A stretch of 64,000 nt of DNA, from NCBI RefSeq assembly GCF_964212655.1, contig NZ_OZ156465.1, forward strand, positions 4,092,001 through 4,156,000, given 5' to 3'. Below are positions 1 to 10,022 of this stretch, in pieces. Every line of letters begins with the position of its first letter. Within the stretch, counting starts at the first letter, position 1. The DNA comes from Candidatus Thiodiazotropha sp. LNASS1 (GTDB lineage Bacteria; Pseudomonadota; Gammaproteobacteria; Chromatiales; Chromatiaceae). A program made the translations under genes and the position numbers. The notes beneath the pieces are model-generated. The model was not told the DNA's origin, ran no database searches, and was given only the letters and a program-made list of their open reading frames with translations.

Positions 1-1464
1 AACGATGTGGCGGGTGTCGAGGAGGCCAAGGAAGAGGTATCCGAGATGGTCGACTTCCTGCGTGATCCCTCAAAATTCCAGAAACTCGGCGGCAAGATCC
101 CCAAAGGTGTGTTGATGGTCGGTTCCCCCGGTACCGGTAAGACTCTGCTTGCCAAGGCGATCGCCGGTGAGGCCAAGGTACCGTTTTTCACTATCTCGGG
201 TTCAGACTTCGTGGAGATGTTCGTGGGTGTCGGTGCCTCCCGGGTGCGCGATATGTTCGAACAGGCCAAGAAGCATGCGCCCTGCATCATTTTTATCGAC
301 GAGATCGATGCCGTGGGACGGCATCGTGGCGCCGGGCTCGGCGGCGGTCATGACGAGCGCGAGCAGACCCTGAACCAACTGCTGGTGGAGATGGATGGTT
401 TCGAGGGTAATGAAGGGGTTATCGTGATTGCTGCGACCAACCGTCCGGACGTGTTGGATCCGGCGTTGCTGCGCCCGGGCCGATTCGACCGCCAGGTGGT
501 GGTGCCCCTGCCCGATGTGCGCGGACGTGAACAGATTCTCAAGGTCCATCTGCGTAAGGTGGCTGCATCCGAAGATGTGAAGCCCGCCATCATTGCCCGT
601 GGTACACCCGGTTTCTCCGGCGCCGATCTGGCCAATCTGGTGAACGAGGCTGCCCTGTTCGCCGCTCGCGCCAATAAGACCCTGGTCGGCATGGAGGAGA
701 TGGAGAAGGCGAAAGACAAGATCATGATGGGCACGGAGCGCCGTACCATGGTGATGAGTGAAGACGAGAAGAAACTGACCGCCTATCATGAGTCGGGTCA
801 TGCCATCGTCGGCCGCCTGGTGCCGTCTCACGATCCGGTCTACAAAGTGAGCATCATCCCCCGTGGTAGAGCGCTCGGCGTTACCATGTTTCTCCCTGAG
901 GCTGATCGTTACAGCTACAGTAAAGAGCATCTGGAGAGTCAGATCTCCAGTCTGTTCGGTGGGCGAATCGCCGAAGAGCTGATCTTCGGAATCGACAAGG
1001 TCACCACCGGCGCCTCCAACGATATCAAGCGTGCCACCGATCTGGCGCGCAACATGGTCACCAAATGGGGCCTGTCGGAACGCCTCGGACCGCTGATGTA
1101 CAGTGAGGAGGAAGAGGAAGTCTTTCTCGGACGCTCGGTGACCCAACACAAGAATGTATCCGACGATACGGCGCATACCATCGATGAGGAGATCCGTAGC
1201 TTTATCGACCGCAACTATGAGCGCGCCGAGAAGATACTCGACGAGAATCTGGAAAAGCTCCATGTCATGGCCAAGGCGTTGATGAAATACGAGACCATCG
1301 ATACGCAGCAGATCGACGACATCATGGCAGGCAAGACGCCACGACCGCCAAAGGATTGGGATGAGGGCGATATCGGTTCTGATGATGATACCCGTCCGTC
1401 CGGCGAGTCTCCCTCTTCTGATGATGTCTCGGGGACTATCGGCGGTCCCGCCGGCCAGCACTGA
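1..1464 (+). CDS. ftsH: ATP-dependent zinc metalloprotease FtsH (5'-truncated by window edge)
   Basis: Membrane-anchored AAA+ protease that degrades misfolded membrane proteins and short-lived regulators. The reading frame is open from base 1, so the N-terminal membrane part (about 150 residues in the family) lies outside the window. Visible are Walker A (GSPGTGKT, bases 121-144), Walker B (CIIFIDEID), the second region of homology ([20 protein letters not shown]) and the zinc-protease motif HESGH at 787-801. The C-terminal tail is acidic and Ser/Gly-rich, as is common in proteobacterial FtsH. It is followed 15 bases later by folP, the usual gammaproteobacterial order. Confidence 0.97.
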   Translation, partial: NDVAGVEEAKEEVSEMVDFLRDPSKFQKLGGKIPKGVLMVGSPGTGKTLLAKAIAGEAKVPFFTISGSDFVEMFVGVGASRVRDMFEQAKKHAPCIIFIDEIDAVGRHRGAGLGGGHDEREQTLNQLLVEMDGFEGNEGVIVIAATNRPDVLDPALLRPGRFDRQVVVPLPDVRGREQILKVHLRKVAASEDVKPAIIARGTPGFSGADLANLVNEAALFAARANKTLVGMEEMEKAKDKIMMGTERRTMVMSEDEKKLTAYHESGHAIVGRLVPSHDPVYKVSIIPRGRALGVTMFLPEADRYSYSKEHLESQISSLFGGRIAEELIFGIDKVTTGASNDIKRATDLARNMVTKWGLSERLGPLMYSEEEEEVFLGRSVTQHKNVSDDTAHTIDEEIRSFIDRNYERAEKILDENLEKLHVMAKALMKYETIDTQQIDDIMAGKTPRPPKDWDEGDIGSDDDTRPSGESPSSDDVSGTIGGPAGQH

Positions 1465-1479
1465 TATAGCTGTTTCTCA

Positions 1480-2313
1480 TTGATTCTCGATTGTGCAGGA
1501 AAACAACTGGACCTGGGCTCACCCCAGGTCATGGGAATTCTCAACCTGACACCCGACTCGTTTTCAGATGGCGGGCGTTTCCTGAATCCAGACGTGGCTT
1601 TAAAGCACGCCCTGCACATGGTGGAGGAGGGTGCTGCCGTTATCGATATTGGCGGGGAGTCCACCCGCCCCGGTGCGCAGCCGGTATCGGTAGATGAAGA
1701 ACTCGATCGGGTTATTCCCATCATAGAAAGGCTGGCGCAGGCCATTCCCGTACCGATCTCCATCGATACCAATAAACCGTTGGTGATGCGTGAAGCGGTT
1801 TCTGCCGGTGCCGGCATGATCAATGACGTCATGGCGCTGCAGGAACCCGGTGCATTGGAGACGGCGGCCGAGATAGCAGTTCCGGTCTGCCTCATGCATA
1901 TGCAGGGGAAACCGAGAACCATGCAGGAGGCACCCCACTACGGGAACGTGGTGGACGAGGTCAGGCGATTCCTGCGGCAGCGTCTGGATGCGGGCGAAGC
2001 AGCAGGTATCAAGCGCCATAACATGATAGTCGATCCGGGGTTTGGCTTCGGTAAGTCACTTGAGCATAATCTGATCCTGTTGAAAGAACTGCAGGCGTTG
2101 GATGAACTCGCTGCCCCGGTACTGGTGGGGATATCAAGAAAATCGATGATCGGGTCGATACTCGGGAATCTGCCTGTGAACGAACGACTCATGGGGAGTG
2201 TCGCGGCGGCAGTGGTTGCCGTTATAGGAGGCGCCGCTATTATCAGGGTACATGATGTGCGTGAAACGGTTGACGCACTCAAGGTGGTGTCAGCGGTCAG
2301 ATCCGCCATATAG
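1480..2313 (+). CDS. folP: Dihydropteroate synthase
   Basis: Condenses 6-hydroxymethyl-dihydropterin diphosphate with p-aminobenzoate in folate synthesis; cytoplasmic TIM barrel. The 277-residue length is normal. Signature motifs are present: NLTPDSFSDGG near residue 20, GGESTRPG near 60, SIDTNKP, DPGFGFGK and the C-terminal IRVHDV. The start is a TTG at 1480. The only in-frame upstream codons before the stop at 1462 are not better starts, and the TTG gives the expected N-terminus (ILDCAGKQLDLGSPQVMGIL). No strong ribosome binding site is visible, so translation may be coupled to ftsH. Confidence 0.96.
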   Translation: MILDCAGKQLDLGSPQVMGILNLTPDSFSDGGRFLNPDVALKHALHMVEEGAAVIDIGGESTRPGAQPVSVDEELDRVIPIIERLAQAIPVPISIDTNKPLVMREAVSAGAGMINDVMALQEPGALETAAEIAVPVCLMHMQGKPRTMQEAPHYGNVVDEVRRFLRQRLDAGEAAGIKRHNMIVDPGFGFGKSLEHNLILLKELQALDELAAPVLVGISRKSMIGSILGNLPVNERLMGSVAAAVVAVIGGAAIIRVHDVRETVDALKVVSAVRSAI

Positions 2314-2331
2314 CTAATCGAGGATGGTTTA

Positions 2332-3678
2332 GTGAGTCGGAAATATTTTGGAACAGACGGGGTACGCGGGCGATTCGGTGACGGGCCGATCACGCCTGAA
2401 TTTGTGCTGAAGCTAGGCTGGGCCGTGGGCAGGGTTCTGGGTACAGAGGCCAAAAGCAGGGTGCTGATCGGAAAAGATACACGCATCTCCGGCTACTTGT
2501 TGGAATCGGCGCTCGAGGCCGGTCTGACGGCGGCCGGGGTGAACATCACCTTGTTGGGCCCCATGCCGACCCCCAGTGTTGCCTATCTGACCCGTACCCT
2601 ACATGCCCAGGCGGGAGTCGTCATCAGTGCTTCCCATAATCCCTATCAGGATAATGGCATCAAATTCTTTTCGGCCGAGGGCCTCAAACTCCCGGATGAG
2701 CTTGAGACCGCAATCGAGGCGGAGATGGAGAAGCCATTGGTGACAGTCGACTCATCCGACCTTGGCAGGGCGGAGAAGATGGCGGCAGAGGGTCGCTACA
2801 TCGAATTCTGCAAAAGCACGATTCCCCTCAAGACCCGCTTCAAAGGCATGAAGATCGTGGTCGATTGCGCCAATGGAGCTACCTATAACATCGCTCCCTA
2901 TGTCTTCGATGAGATGGGTGCGGATGTGATTGCCATCGGAAACCAGCCCAATGGATTCAATATCAATGATGGTGTCGGATCGACCTATCCCGAGTACCTG
3001 AAACAAGCGGTGTTGGAGCATAAAGCGGACCTGGGCATCGCCCTGGATGGCGATGGTGATCGACTGATCATGGTGGATGATCAGGGCAATGAGGTGGATG
3101 GTGATGAAATCCTCTATATCATTGCCTGTTCCAGGATGAGGCATGGTGTGCTCAAGGGTGCGGTTGTCGGTACCCTGATGAGTAATCTCGGACTCGAACA
3201 TGCGCTGAGGGAACATGGGGTGGTTTTCGAGCGGACCCAGGTGGGGGATCGCTACATCATGGAACGCCTCACTGAAAAAGGCTGGGTGCTCGGCGGCGAA
3301 CAGTCGGGGCACATCATCTGCCTTGACCGCACGACCACCGGCGACGGGATTATTGCCGCCCTGCAGGTATTGGAAGAGATGTACGCGACAAACAGTACCT
3401 TGCGTGAGTTGTGTGCCGGTATGAGCAAATACCCGCAAAAACTGACAAATGTCCATCTCGGCAGCCGAAACCCGCAAGAGATCATGGATTCGGAACGGGT
3501 GAGACGATCGGTTCGTGAAGCTGAGGTCGAAATGGGCAGCAGTGGGCGGGTTCTGCTCAGGCCCTCGGGTACGGAGCCACTGATACGTGTCATGGTGGAG
3601 GGGAATGACGGGACAAAGGTTGACGACCTGTCAGACCATATCGCCGCCACGGTGAAGGAACTGGTCGTCAGCGAGTAA
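2332..3678 (+). CDS. glmM: Phosphoglucosamine mutase
   Basis: Converts glucosamine-6-phosphate to glucosamine-1-phosphate for UDP-GlcNAc, peptidoglycan and LPS synthesis. At 448 residues it is full length. The N-terminus [12 protein letters not shown], the phosphoserine loop [16 protein letters not shown] (near residue 100), the metal loop DGDGDR (near 243), the sugar-binding GEQSGH and the phosphate-binding [12 protein letters not shown] are all seen. The start is GTG with GAGGA eight bases upstream. It lies 18 bases after folP, as in many Gammaproteobacteria. Confidence 0.97.
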   Translation: MSRKYFGTDGVRGRFGDGPITPEFVLKLGWAVGRVLGTEAKSRVLIGKDTRISGYLLESALEAGLTAAGVNITLLGPMPTPSVAYLTRTLHAQAGVVISASHNPYQDNGIKFFSAEGLKLPDELETAIEAEMEKPLVTVDSSDLGRAEKMAAEGRYIEFCKSTIPLKTRFKGMKIVVDCANGATYNIAPYVFDEMGADVIAIGNQPNGFNINDGVGSTYPEYLKQAVLEHKADLGIALDGDGDRLIMVDDQGNEVDGDEILYIIACSRMRHGVLKGAVVGTLMSNLGLEHALREHGVVFERTQVGDRYIMERLTEKGWVLGGEQSGHIICLDRTTTGDGIIAALQVLEEMYATNSTLRELCAGMSKYPQKLTNVHLGSRNPQEIMDSERVRRSVREAEVEMGSSGRVLLRPSGTEPLIRVMVEGNDGTKVDDLSDHIAATVKELVVSE

Positions 3679-3777
3679 GAAGTGCGAAGCTGAGCGGGTT
3701 CGCCATCGATTGAGATTGATTTCAAACCCATTGACCGTTAAGCTAGCGCGCTTTCTTTTGATCGCAGGAGTGAAGGC

Positions 3778-4530
3778 ATGCGTAGACCACTGGTTGCCGG
3801 AAACTGGAAGATGAACGGCTCTCTCGAGAGTGTTCGCAGCTTGCTTGACGGCATCAGTCGTGGTGTCGGTGATGTCAAGAGTGCAGAGGTGGCGGTCTGT
3901 CCACCCTATATCTACATACCTGAGGTGGAGAAACTGCTTTCGGGCAGCGATATCGCTTGGGGCGGCCAGGATCTGTCGACAGAGTCGTCCGGCGCCTATA
4001 CCGGTGAGATTGCCGCCTCCATGCTCAACGATTTCGGATGCAAATATGTCATTGTGGGGCACTCCGAGCGTCGCACCTACCATGCCGAGAGCGATCAACT
4101 GGTGGCAAAGAAATACGCAGTGGCGCGTGCTGCCGGATTGGTACCCATCCTCTGCATCGGCGAGACGCTTGAGGAACGGGAAGCTAGCACCACAAACGAA
4201 GTCGTGGCCCGACAGCTCGATGCAGTGATTGCGCTTGAGGGAGTCGATGCACTGGCTGACGGTGTTATCGCCTATGAGCCGGTTTGGGCCATAGGCACCG
4301 GGAAGACGGCTACCCCCGATCAGGCGCAGGAGGTGCATGCGTTCATTCGTTCCCGGGTGGCTGAGAAGAGCAGTGAAGTCGCGGAAGGGTTGCGTATACT
4401 CTATGGTGGCTCCATGAAGCCTGGTAACGCCGCGGAATTGATCGGGAAGCCCGATATCGATGGCGGTTTGATCGGGGGAGCCTCCCTGACGGCCGAGGAT
4501 TTCCTGGGTATCTGTACCGCAGCGGATTGA
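3778..4530 (+). CDS. tpiA: Triosephosphate isomerase
   Basis: Interconverts dihydroxyacetone phosphate and glyceraldehyde-3-phosphate in glycolysis and gluconeogenesis. The 250-residue protein begins RRPLVAGNWKMNGS (substrate Asn and Lys) and carries the catalytic His in VIVGHSERR, the catalytic Glu in AYEPVWAIGTG and the phosphate loop YGGSMKPGNA. An AGGAG lies about nine bases before the ATG. A 99-base gap from glmM leaves room for a separate promoter, but no convincing -35/-10 pair was found there. Confidence 0.97.
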   Translation: MRRPLVAGNWKMNGSLESVRSLLDGISRGVGDVKSAEVAVCPPYIYIPEVEKLLSGSDIAWGGQDLSTESSGAYTGEIAASMLNDFGCKYVIVGHSERRTYHAESDQLVAKKYAVARAAGLVPILCIGETLEEREASTTNEVVARQLDAVIALEGVDALADGVIAYEPVWAIGTGKTATPDQAQEVHAFIRSRVAEKSSEVAEGLRILYGGSMKPGNAAELIGKPDIDGGLIGGASLTAEDFLGICTAAD

Positions 4531-4566
4531 ATTCGTGATAACAGGCCCTATTAGGACATTAAGCAA

Positions 4567-5037
4567 ATGCAAACTATATTGACCGTGTTTCATATCTTCC
4601 TGGCCGTTGGCCTGGTGGGATTGATCCTGATACAGCACGGGAAAGGTGCGGACATGGGCGCTGCCTTCGGCAGTGGTGCCTCGGGTACGGTATTTGGTGC
4701 CAAGGGGTCCGCCTCGTTTCTGACCCGGACAACAGCCCTGCTGGCGACCCTGTTTTTTATCACCAGTATGGTGATGGCCTATTTTGCTTCCCAGAGAAAC
4801 GAACAGGTCGGTGTCATGGAGGCACTGGATCAGGCGCCTGCAGTTCAGGTGGAGGAGGTTCAGCAGAGCGACATACCGCCTGTGCCGGTCGAGAGCGACA
4901 TACCCGCTATTGTTCCGCCAGCTGAGGAGGCGACGCCTGCGATCGAGGCTGTGCCACCGGTCGAGCCGGCTGAGACGACCTCACAAACCGAGGCTGCCGC
5001 AACTGCCGAGGAGTCGAAGGAGCAGCTTAAGGAGTAA
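4567..5037 (+). CDS. secG: Preprotein translocase subunit SecG with extended C-terminal tail
   Basis: Small membrane subunit of the SecYEG channel. Two membrane segments (about residues 3-22 and 54-76) flank the typical loop LIQHGKGADMGAAFGSGASGTVFG, followed by GSASFLTRTTALLATLFF. At 156 residues it is longer than E. coli SecG (110). The extra is a C-terminal tail rich in Pro, Glu, Ala and Thr (PPVPVES, PPAEEATPAIEAVPPVEP), probably disordered. tpiA-secG-tRNA-Leu is a widely conserved neighbourhood. Confidence 0.95.
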   Translation: MQTILTVFHIFLAVGLVGLILIQHGKGADMGAAFGSGASGTVFGAKGSASFLTRTTALLATLFFITSMVMAYFASQRNEQVGVMEALDQAPAVQVEEVQQSDIPPVPVESDIPAIVPPAEEATPAIEAVPPVEPAETTSQTEAAATAEESKEQLKE

Positions 5038-5054
5038 GTGTCGATTAGATTTTT

Positions 5055-5139
5055 GCCGATGTGGTGGAATTGGTAGACACGCTATCTTGAGGGGGTAGTG
5101 GCGAAAGCCGTGCCGGTTCAAATCCGGCCATCGGTACCA
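5055..5139 (+). tRNA. tRNA-Leu (anticodon GAG)
   Basis: An 85-base class II tRNA with a long variable arm. The acceptor stem GCCGATG pairs with CATCGGT (one G-U at the end), followed by discriminator A and an encoded CCA. The anticodon arm is CTATC-TTGAGGG-GGTAG, giving anticodon GAG, which reads CUC/CUU leucine codons. The T arm contains GGTTCAAATCC. It lies just after secG. Confidence 0.97.
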
Positions 5140-5146
5140 ACAATGA

Positions 5147-5184
5147 AACGGTATTGGGTTATTTCTACCCAATACCGTTTTTTT
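5147..5184 (+). terminator. Rho-independent terminator after tRNA-Leu
   Basis: A 12-bp perfect stem (ACGGTATTGGGT with ACCCAATACCGT) closes a 7-base loop and runs straight into seven T residues. It should end the ftsH/tpiA-secG-tRNA-Leu transcript and insulate the nuo operon. Confidence 0.93.
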
Positions 5185-5243
5185 ATGGGTGCAAAAGTAT
5201 AATAACTAATTGAATTTATTGGGGATATCACTTTTCTTGCTAC

Positions 5244-5273
5244 TTGACACGATAATGCGGCAAAGGATAGACT
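5244..5273 (+). promoter_or_regulatory. Candidate sigma70 promoter of the nuo operon
   Basis: TTGACA at 5244-5249 is a perfect -35 hexamer. An 18-base spacer leads to TAGACT at 5268-5273, a 4/6 match to the -10 box. It lies between the terminator and nuoA, leaving a leader of roughly 60 bases. No operator could be assigned. Confidence 0.5.
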
Positions 5274-5338
5274 GCGGGCCTTCCCTGGAATTCGCTTAAA
5301 AATATAATGATTGAACGACACGAGGGGGCAGCACACTG

Positions 5339-5695
5339 ATGCTCGAAAACTATCTACCCATCTTGATATTTCTCTCTGTAGCCTTTGTGATGGGTGGTGT
5401 TGTAATAGCACTCGGTTTTCTGTTGGGTACAAGAAAACCCGATGACGAAAAACTCTCTCCCTATGAATGTGGATTCGAGGCATTCGAGAATTCACGCATG
5501 AAATTCGATGTGCGTTACTACCTGGTTGCCATCCTGTTCATCATCTTCGATCTTGAGATCGCCTTCCTCTTTCCCTGGGCTGTGGTATTGGATCAGATCG
5601 GTATGGTCGGATTCATCGCCATGATGGTTTTTCTCGTGATTCTCGTCATAGGCTTCATTTATGAGTGGAAGAAGGGAGCCTTGGAATGGGAGTAA
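5339..5695 (+). CDS. nuoA: NADH-quinone oxidoreductase subunit A
   Basis: Membrane-arm subunit of respiratory complex I. The 118 residues hold three membrane helices (about 8-30, 60-82 and 88-110). The conserved loop [39 protein letters not shown] (quoted only as a landmark: YECGFE and [11 protein letters not shown]) lies between helices 1 and 2-3 near the quinone site. AGGGGG lies upstream of the ATG. It is the first gene of a complete nuoA-N operon. Confidence 0.97.
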   Translation: MLENYLPILIFLSVAFVMGGVVIALGFLLGTRKPDDEKLSPYECGFEAFENSRMKFDVRYYLVAILFIIFDLEIAFLFPWAVVLDQIGMVGFIAMMVFLVILVIGFIYEWKKGALEWE

Positions 5696-5743
5696 TCGGC
5701 CCGGAATCAGGAGAGTATTCACGACTGTTTGTGGAGGTGGATA

Positions 5744-6220
5744 GTGGGAATTGAGGGTATTCTGGAGAAGGGAGTCATTACCACTTCTGCAGATAAATTG
5801 ATCAACTGGGCGCGCACCGGTTCGATGTGGCCGATGACTTTCGGCCTGGCATGCTGCGCGGTGGAGATGATGCATGCCGCAGCTGCACGGTACGACATGG
5901 ATCGTTTCGGCATCATATTCCGGCCCAGCCCCCGGCAGTCAGACGTGATGATTGTAGCGGGCACCCTGGTCAATAAAATGGCCCCCGCTCTGCGCAAGGT
6001 CTACGATCAGATGGCAGAGCCTCGTTGGGTCATCTCCATGGGTTCGTGTGCCAACGGAGGTGGTTACTACCACTACTCCTACTCCGTCGTAAGGGGCTGT
6101 GACCGGGTGGTCCCGGTCGATATTTACGTACCGGGTTGTCCGCCTACCGCCGAAGCACTGCTGTATGGCGTGCTCCAACTTCAGGACAAGATTCGCCGTA
6201 CCAGTACCATTGCACGCTAA
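5744..6220 (+). CDS. nuoB: NADH-quinone oxidoreductase subunit B
   Basis: Peripheral-arm subunit carrying terminal [4Fe-4S] cluster N2, which passes electrons to quinone. The cluster cysteines are in [19 protein letters not shown] and [13 protein letters not shown] place the start at GTG 5744 (158 residues, beginning [10 protein letters not shown]) because GGAGGT lies just upstream and family members begin there. A TTG at 5729 would add only five residues and sits on the ribosome binding site. Confidence 0.96.
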   Translation: MGIEGILEKGVITTSADKLINWARTGSMWPMTFGLACCAVEMMHAAAARYDMDRFGIIFRPSPRQSDVMIVAGTLVNKMAPALRKVYDQMAEPRWVISMGSCANGGGYYHYSYSVVRGCDRVVPVDIYVPGCPPTAEALLYGVLQLQDKIRRTSTIAR

Positions 6221-6232
6221 GGTGGAGATAAC

Positions 6233-6952
6233 ATGAGCAGCAGTGCACAGAACGGGATGCATGATCGCCTTGACCGGCTGGCGGAGGATCTTACCCACGC
6301 ATTTGAAGAGACAGGCTGCAGCGTGGAACGCAGCTGTGGCGAAGTGACTCTGGTGGTGCCGGCCGAACAGCTGGGCGATGTGGCGTTACGACTCAGGGAT
6401 GACCAGCAGTTCGGTTTTGAGGAGTTGATCGACGTCTGCGGTGTCGACTATTCCACTTATGGTCAATCCGAATGGCAAACCGACAGCGCCCCCAATAGCG
6501 GATTCGGACGAGGTGTGACTCCGCTGGGAGAGTTGGAGTCGATGGAGTCGAATCGTTTTGCGGCCGTCTATCATCTGCTCTCCATCAGCCAAAACACACG
6601 ATTGCGTTTGCGGGTATTTGTCGATACCGAACAACCGATCGTCGCCTCAGTAGTCCCAGTGTGGCAGAGTGCGGATTGGTTTGAACGAGAGGCATTCGAT
6701 CTCTACGGCATCCTGTTCGACGGTCACCCCGATCTGCGACGAATTCTTACCGACTACGGTTTTATCGGTCATCCATTCCGCAAGGACTTCCCGCTTATCG
6801 GTCAGGTGGAGATGCGCTATGACCCGAATCTGAAGCGTGTCATTTACGAGCCTGTGAGCATCGATCCGCGTACTCTGGTACCGCGAGTGACACGAGAGGA
6901 CAACCGCTATCTCGATGAGGATAGCGCCATGCAGGATGCCAGCGATGCCTGA
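6233..6952 (+). CDS. nuoC: NADH-quinone oxidoreductase subunit C
   Basis: The 30-kDa peripheral subunit of complex I. The 239-residue protein has the family signature in its second half: [24 protein letters not shown] followed by [12 protein letters not shown] (landmarks [11 protein letters not shown] and HPFRKDFPL). NuoC is separate from NuoD here, unlike the fused NuoCD of enteric bacteria. Its last codons overlap the start of nuoD by eight bases. Confidence 0.96.
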   Translation: MSSSAQNGMHDRLDRLAEDLTHAFEETGCSVERSCGEVTLVVPAEQLGDVALRLRDDQQFGFEELIDVCGVDYSTYGQSEWQTDSAPNSGFGRGVTPLGELESMESNRFAAVYHLLSISQNTRLRLRVFVDTEQPIVASVVPVWQSADWFEREAFDLYGILFDGHPDLRRILTDYGFIGHPFRKDFPLIGQVEMRYDPNLKRVIYEPVSIDPRTLVPRVTREDNRYLDEDSAMQDASDA

Positions 6953-8198
6953 GATCCATAACTACACCCTCAATTTCGGCCCTCAGCACCCCGCAGCCCA
7001 CGGCGTTCTGCGCCTGGTGCTGGAGATGGATGGGGAAGTGATCGAACGCGCCGACCCGCATGTTGGTCTACTCCATCGCGCCACCGAGAAATTGGCCGAG
7101 AGCAAGCCCTACAATCAAAGCATTCCCTACATGGACCGCCTCGATTATGTATCGATGATGTGTAACGAGCACGGATATGTCAGGGCGATTGAAAAGCTAC
7201 TGGGTATAGAGGCGCCTGTACGCGCGCAATATATTCGTACCATGTTCGACGAGATAACGCGCGTCCTCAATCATCTGATGTGGCTGGGCACCCATGCCCT
7301 GGATGTCGGGGCCATGACCGTTTTCCTGTATGCCTTTCGTGAGCGAGAGGATCTGTTCGACTGTTACGAAGCCGTGTCCGGCGCACGTATGCATGCGGCC
7401 TACTACAGACCGGGTGGTGTTTATCGGGATCTGCCGGATCAGATGCCCCAATACCAGGCCAGTCAGTGGGTTACCGGACGCGACGTAGAGATAAGAAACG
7501 AGGCCAGGCAGGGATCGGTACTCGATTTCATCGAAGACTTCAGCAACCGTTTCCCTGGGCTGGTGGATGAGTACGAAACCCTGCTGACCGACAACCGTAT
7601 CTGGAAACAGCGTACAGTGGGCATCGCTGTCGTCTCGCCGGAACGGGCGATGCAACTCGGTTTTACCGGCCCCATGCTGCGTGGTTCAGGTGTGGCCTGG
7701 GACCTCCGCAAAAAGCAGTCCTACGCCGCCTACGATCAGGTGGATTTCGATATTCCTGTGGGGAAAAACGGCGACTGTTACGACCGTTACCTGGTGCGGA
7801 TCGAGGAGATGCGTCAATCCAACCGTATCATCAAACAGTGCATTGATTGGTTACGGGCCAATCCGGGTCCGGTAATGCTGGATGACAACAAGATCGTCGC
7901 ACCCTCAAGGAATGACATGAAGGAGGACATGGAAGGACTGATACACCACTTCAAGCTTTTCACTGAGGGCTACTGCCCACCCGTAGGCGAGGCGTATGCG
8001 GCGGTCGAGGCGCCCAAAGGGGAATTCGGTTGTTACATCATCTCCGATGGCGCCAACAAACCCTATCGGCTGAAGATACGCGCACCTGGATTTCCCCATC
8101 TTGCGGCCATGGATGAGATGGTCAAGGGACACATGTTGGCCGATGTGGTCGCGGTAATAGGCACCATGGATGTGGTGTTCGGTGAAATAGATCGTTAA
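6945..8198 (+). CDS. nuoD: NADH-quinone oxidoreductase subunit D
   Basis: The 49-kDa subunit, which forms the quinone cavity with NuoB. It is related to the large subunit of [NiFe] hydrogenases but lacks the metal-site cysteines. Landmarks are [16 protein letters not shown] at the N-terminus, [26 protein letters not shown] and the C-terminal [14 protein letters not shown]. The ATG at 6945 gives the standard 417 residues and has AGGA eight bases upstream. ATG 6936 (three residues longer) is a weaker alternative. Confidence 0.96.
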   Translation: MPEIHNYTLNFGPQHPAAHGVLRLVLEMDGEVIERADPHVGLLHRATEKLAESKPYNQSIPYMDRLDYVSMMCNEHGYVRAIEKLLGIEAPVRAQYIRTMFDEITRVLNHLMWLGTHALDVGAMTVFLYAFREREDLFDCYEAVSGARMHAAYYRPGGVYRDLPDQMPQYQASQWVTGRDVEIRNEARQGSVLDFIEDFSNRFPGLVDEYETLLTDNRIWKQRTVGIAVVSPERAMQLGFTGPMLRGSGVAWDLRKKQSYAAYDQVDFDIPVGKNGDCYDRYLVRIEEMRQSNRIIKQCIDWLRANPGPVMLDDNKIVAPSRNDMKEDMEGLIHHFKLFTEGYCPPVGEAYAAVEAPKGEFGCYIISDGANKPYRLKIRAPGFPHLAAMDEMVKGHMLADVVAVIGTMDVVFGEIDR

Positions 8199-8210
8199 GA
8201 AAGAAAAACC

Positions 8211-8717
8211 ATGACGACAGCAACTGCAAATGAAAAAAAGGAACTCTTCACCCCCGAAATCCGGGCGGAGATAGACCGTTGGATCGCCAAATACCCGGCG
8301 GAGTGGAAACAGTCCGCCGTAATGGGTGCGTTGATGGTGGTGCAGGACCGTAATGGTGGCTGGCTTACCACGGAGTTGATGGACCAGGTCGCGACTTACC
8401 TGGATATGCCGCCGATCGCCGTCTATGAAGTGGCAACCTTCTACTCGATGTACGAGCTCAAACCGGTGGGCAAGCACAAGATCTGTGTTTGCACCAATGT
8501 CTCATGCATGACCAACAAATCGGATTTGATCGTGGAGCACCTGGAGAAGAAGCTCGGTATCGGTTTCGGCGAGGTGACTGAGGATGGCCGTTTCTCTCTC
8601 AAAGAGGTGGAGTGCCTGGGTGCCTGCGGAGGCGCGCCGATGATGCAGATCGGCAGGCAATATTATGAAAACCTGACCCCGGAGATCGTCGATGCGATCC
8701 TGGAAGGCCTGGAGTAA
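8211..8717 (+). CDS. nuoE: NADH-quinone oxidoreductase subunit E
   Basis: The 24-kDa thioredoxin-fold [2Fe-2S] subunit (cluster N1a) of the NADH-oxidising module. The 168 residues contain the paired cysteine motifs CVCTNVSCM (about residues 91-99) and [11 protein letters not shown] (about 132-142). It is preceded by the usual N-terminal helical region ([13 protein letters not shown]). Confidence 0.97.
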   Translation: MTTATANEKKELFTPEIRAEIDRWIAKYPAEWKQSAVMGALMVVQDRNGGWLTTELMDQVATYLDMPPIAVYEVATFYSMYELKPVGKHKICVCTNVSCMTNKSDLIVEHLEKKLGIGFGEVTEDGRFSLKEVECLGACGGAPMMQIGRQYYENLTPEIVDAILEGLE

Positions 8718-8722
8718 ACCGG

Positions 8723-9997
8723 ATGGCCAACGAAGTCTGTTTAAGAACTCTGGATCTCGAACGCCCCTGGCTGCTTGAGCAGTACCAGAGTCGCGGCGGC
8801 TACGAGATGCTTAAGAAGATCCTCACCGAGAAGATGGCCCCTGAAGCGATTATCGATGAGGTCAAGAAATCGGGATTGCGAGGACGCGGTGGTGCGGGAT
8901 TCCCTACCGGACTGAAGTGGAGTTTCATCTCGCGCAATGCGCCTGGTCAGAAATATGTTGTTTGCAATTCGGATGAGGGTGAGCCCGGTACCTTCAAGGA
9001 TCGGGATATTCTGCGCTACAACCCCCACCAATTGATTGAAGGGATGGTTATCGCCGGTTATGCCATCGGTGCGGCCCGTGGATACAACTACATCCGTGGC
9101 GAGTTCTGGGAGCCCTACGAGCGTTTCGAGCAGGCCCTGGAAGAGGCGCGGAAAGCGGGTTATCTGGGTAAGGATCTGCTGGGATCCGGATTTGACTTCG
9201 AATTGCATACCCATCTGGGTGCCGGCGCCTATATCTGCGGCGAGGAGACGGCCCTGCTGGAGTCCATCGAAGGCAAGAAGGGTCAACCCCGTTACAAACC
9301 CCCATTCCCGGCCCATTTTGGTCTCTATGGCTGCCCCACCATCATCAACAATACCGAGAGTCTGGCCTCGATTCCGATGATCATGGAGAAGGGTGGTGAG
9401 TGGTTCGCCGACATCGGAGTGAAAAACAGCGGTGGCTCAAAGCTGTTCTCCATCTCCGGCAATATCAATAATCCGGGTGTATTCGAGATTCCCATGGGTA
9501 CGCCTTTCTCTGAACTGCTGGCAATGGCCGGTGGCATGAAGGATGGGCGCAAGATCAAGGCGGTCATACCCGGTGGATCCTCCGCCCCGGTTATTCCGGG
9601 TGATCAGATGATGGAACTGACCATGGATTATGACGCCATCGCCGGTGCGGGTTCGATGCTCGGTTCCGGTGCCGTCATCGTTCTGGATGATACCAACTGT
9701 ATGGTCAAGGTCCTGGAACGCATGTCCTATTTCTACCACGAAGAGTCTTGCGGCCAATGCACACCCTGTCGGGAAGGCACGGGCTGGCTCTATCGGATTG
9801 TGCATCGTATCGAAACCGGCCAGGGCCGCCAGGAGGATCTGGATCTGCTGGATGACGTGGCGGATAAGATCAGCGGCAAAACAATCTGCGCCCTGGGCGA
9901 TGCGGCGGCGATGCCGGTACAGGGAATGTTGCGCCATTTTCGGCATGAATTTCAGCATCACATCGATCATAAGCGTTGCATGGTCGGGCTCGGCTGA
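8723..9997 (+). CDS. nuoF: NADH-quinone oxidoreductase subunit F
   Basis: The 51-kDa subunit that binds NADH, FMN and [4Fe-4S] cluster N3. Seen are the glycine-rich nucleotide motif [16 protein letters not shown] near residue 53, the flavin-site [31 protein letters not shown], and the cluster cysteines [11 protein letters not shown] with a further Cys in TICALGDAA. At 424 residues it is full length, and it starts five bases after nuoE. Confidence 0.97.
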   Translation: MANEVCLRTLDLERPWLLEQYQSRGGYEMLKKILTEKMAPEAIIDEVKKSGLRGRGGAGFPTGLKWSFISRNAPGQKYVVCNSDEGEPGTFKDRDILRYNPHQLIEGMVIAGYAIGAARGYNYIRGEFWEPYERFEQALEEARKAGYLGKDLLGSGFDFELHTHLGAGAYICGEETALLESIEGKKGQPRYKPPFPAHFGLYGCPTIINNTESLASIPMIMEKGGEWFADIGVKNSGGSKLFSISGNINNPGVFEIPMGTPFSELLAMAGGMKDGRKIKAVIPGGSSAPVIPGDQMMELTMDYDAIAGAGSMLGSGAVIVLDDTNCMVKVLERMSYFYHEESCGQCTPCREGTGWLYRIVHRIETGQGRQEDLDLLDDVADKISGKTICALGDAAAMPVQGMLRHFRHEFQHHIDHKRCMVGLG

Positions 9998-10022
9998 GGT
10001 CTTGAAGAGATAGAACACGAAG

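Noticed and set aside
202-1461. Long minus-strand open frame opposite ftsH (about 419 codons)
   Set aside because: It lies wholly within ftsH and its translation has no family resemblance; it is a by-product of codon bias.
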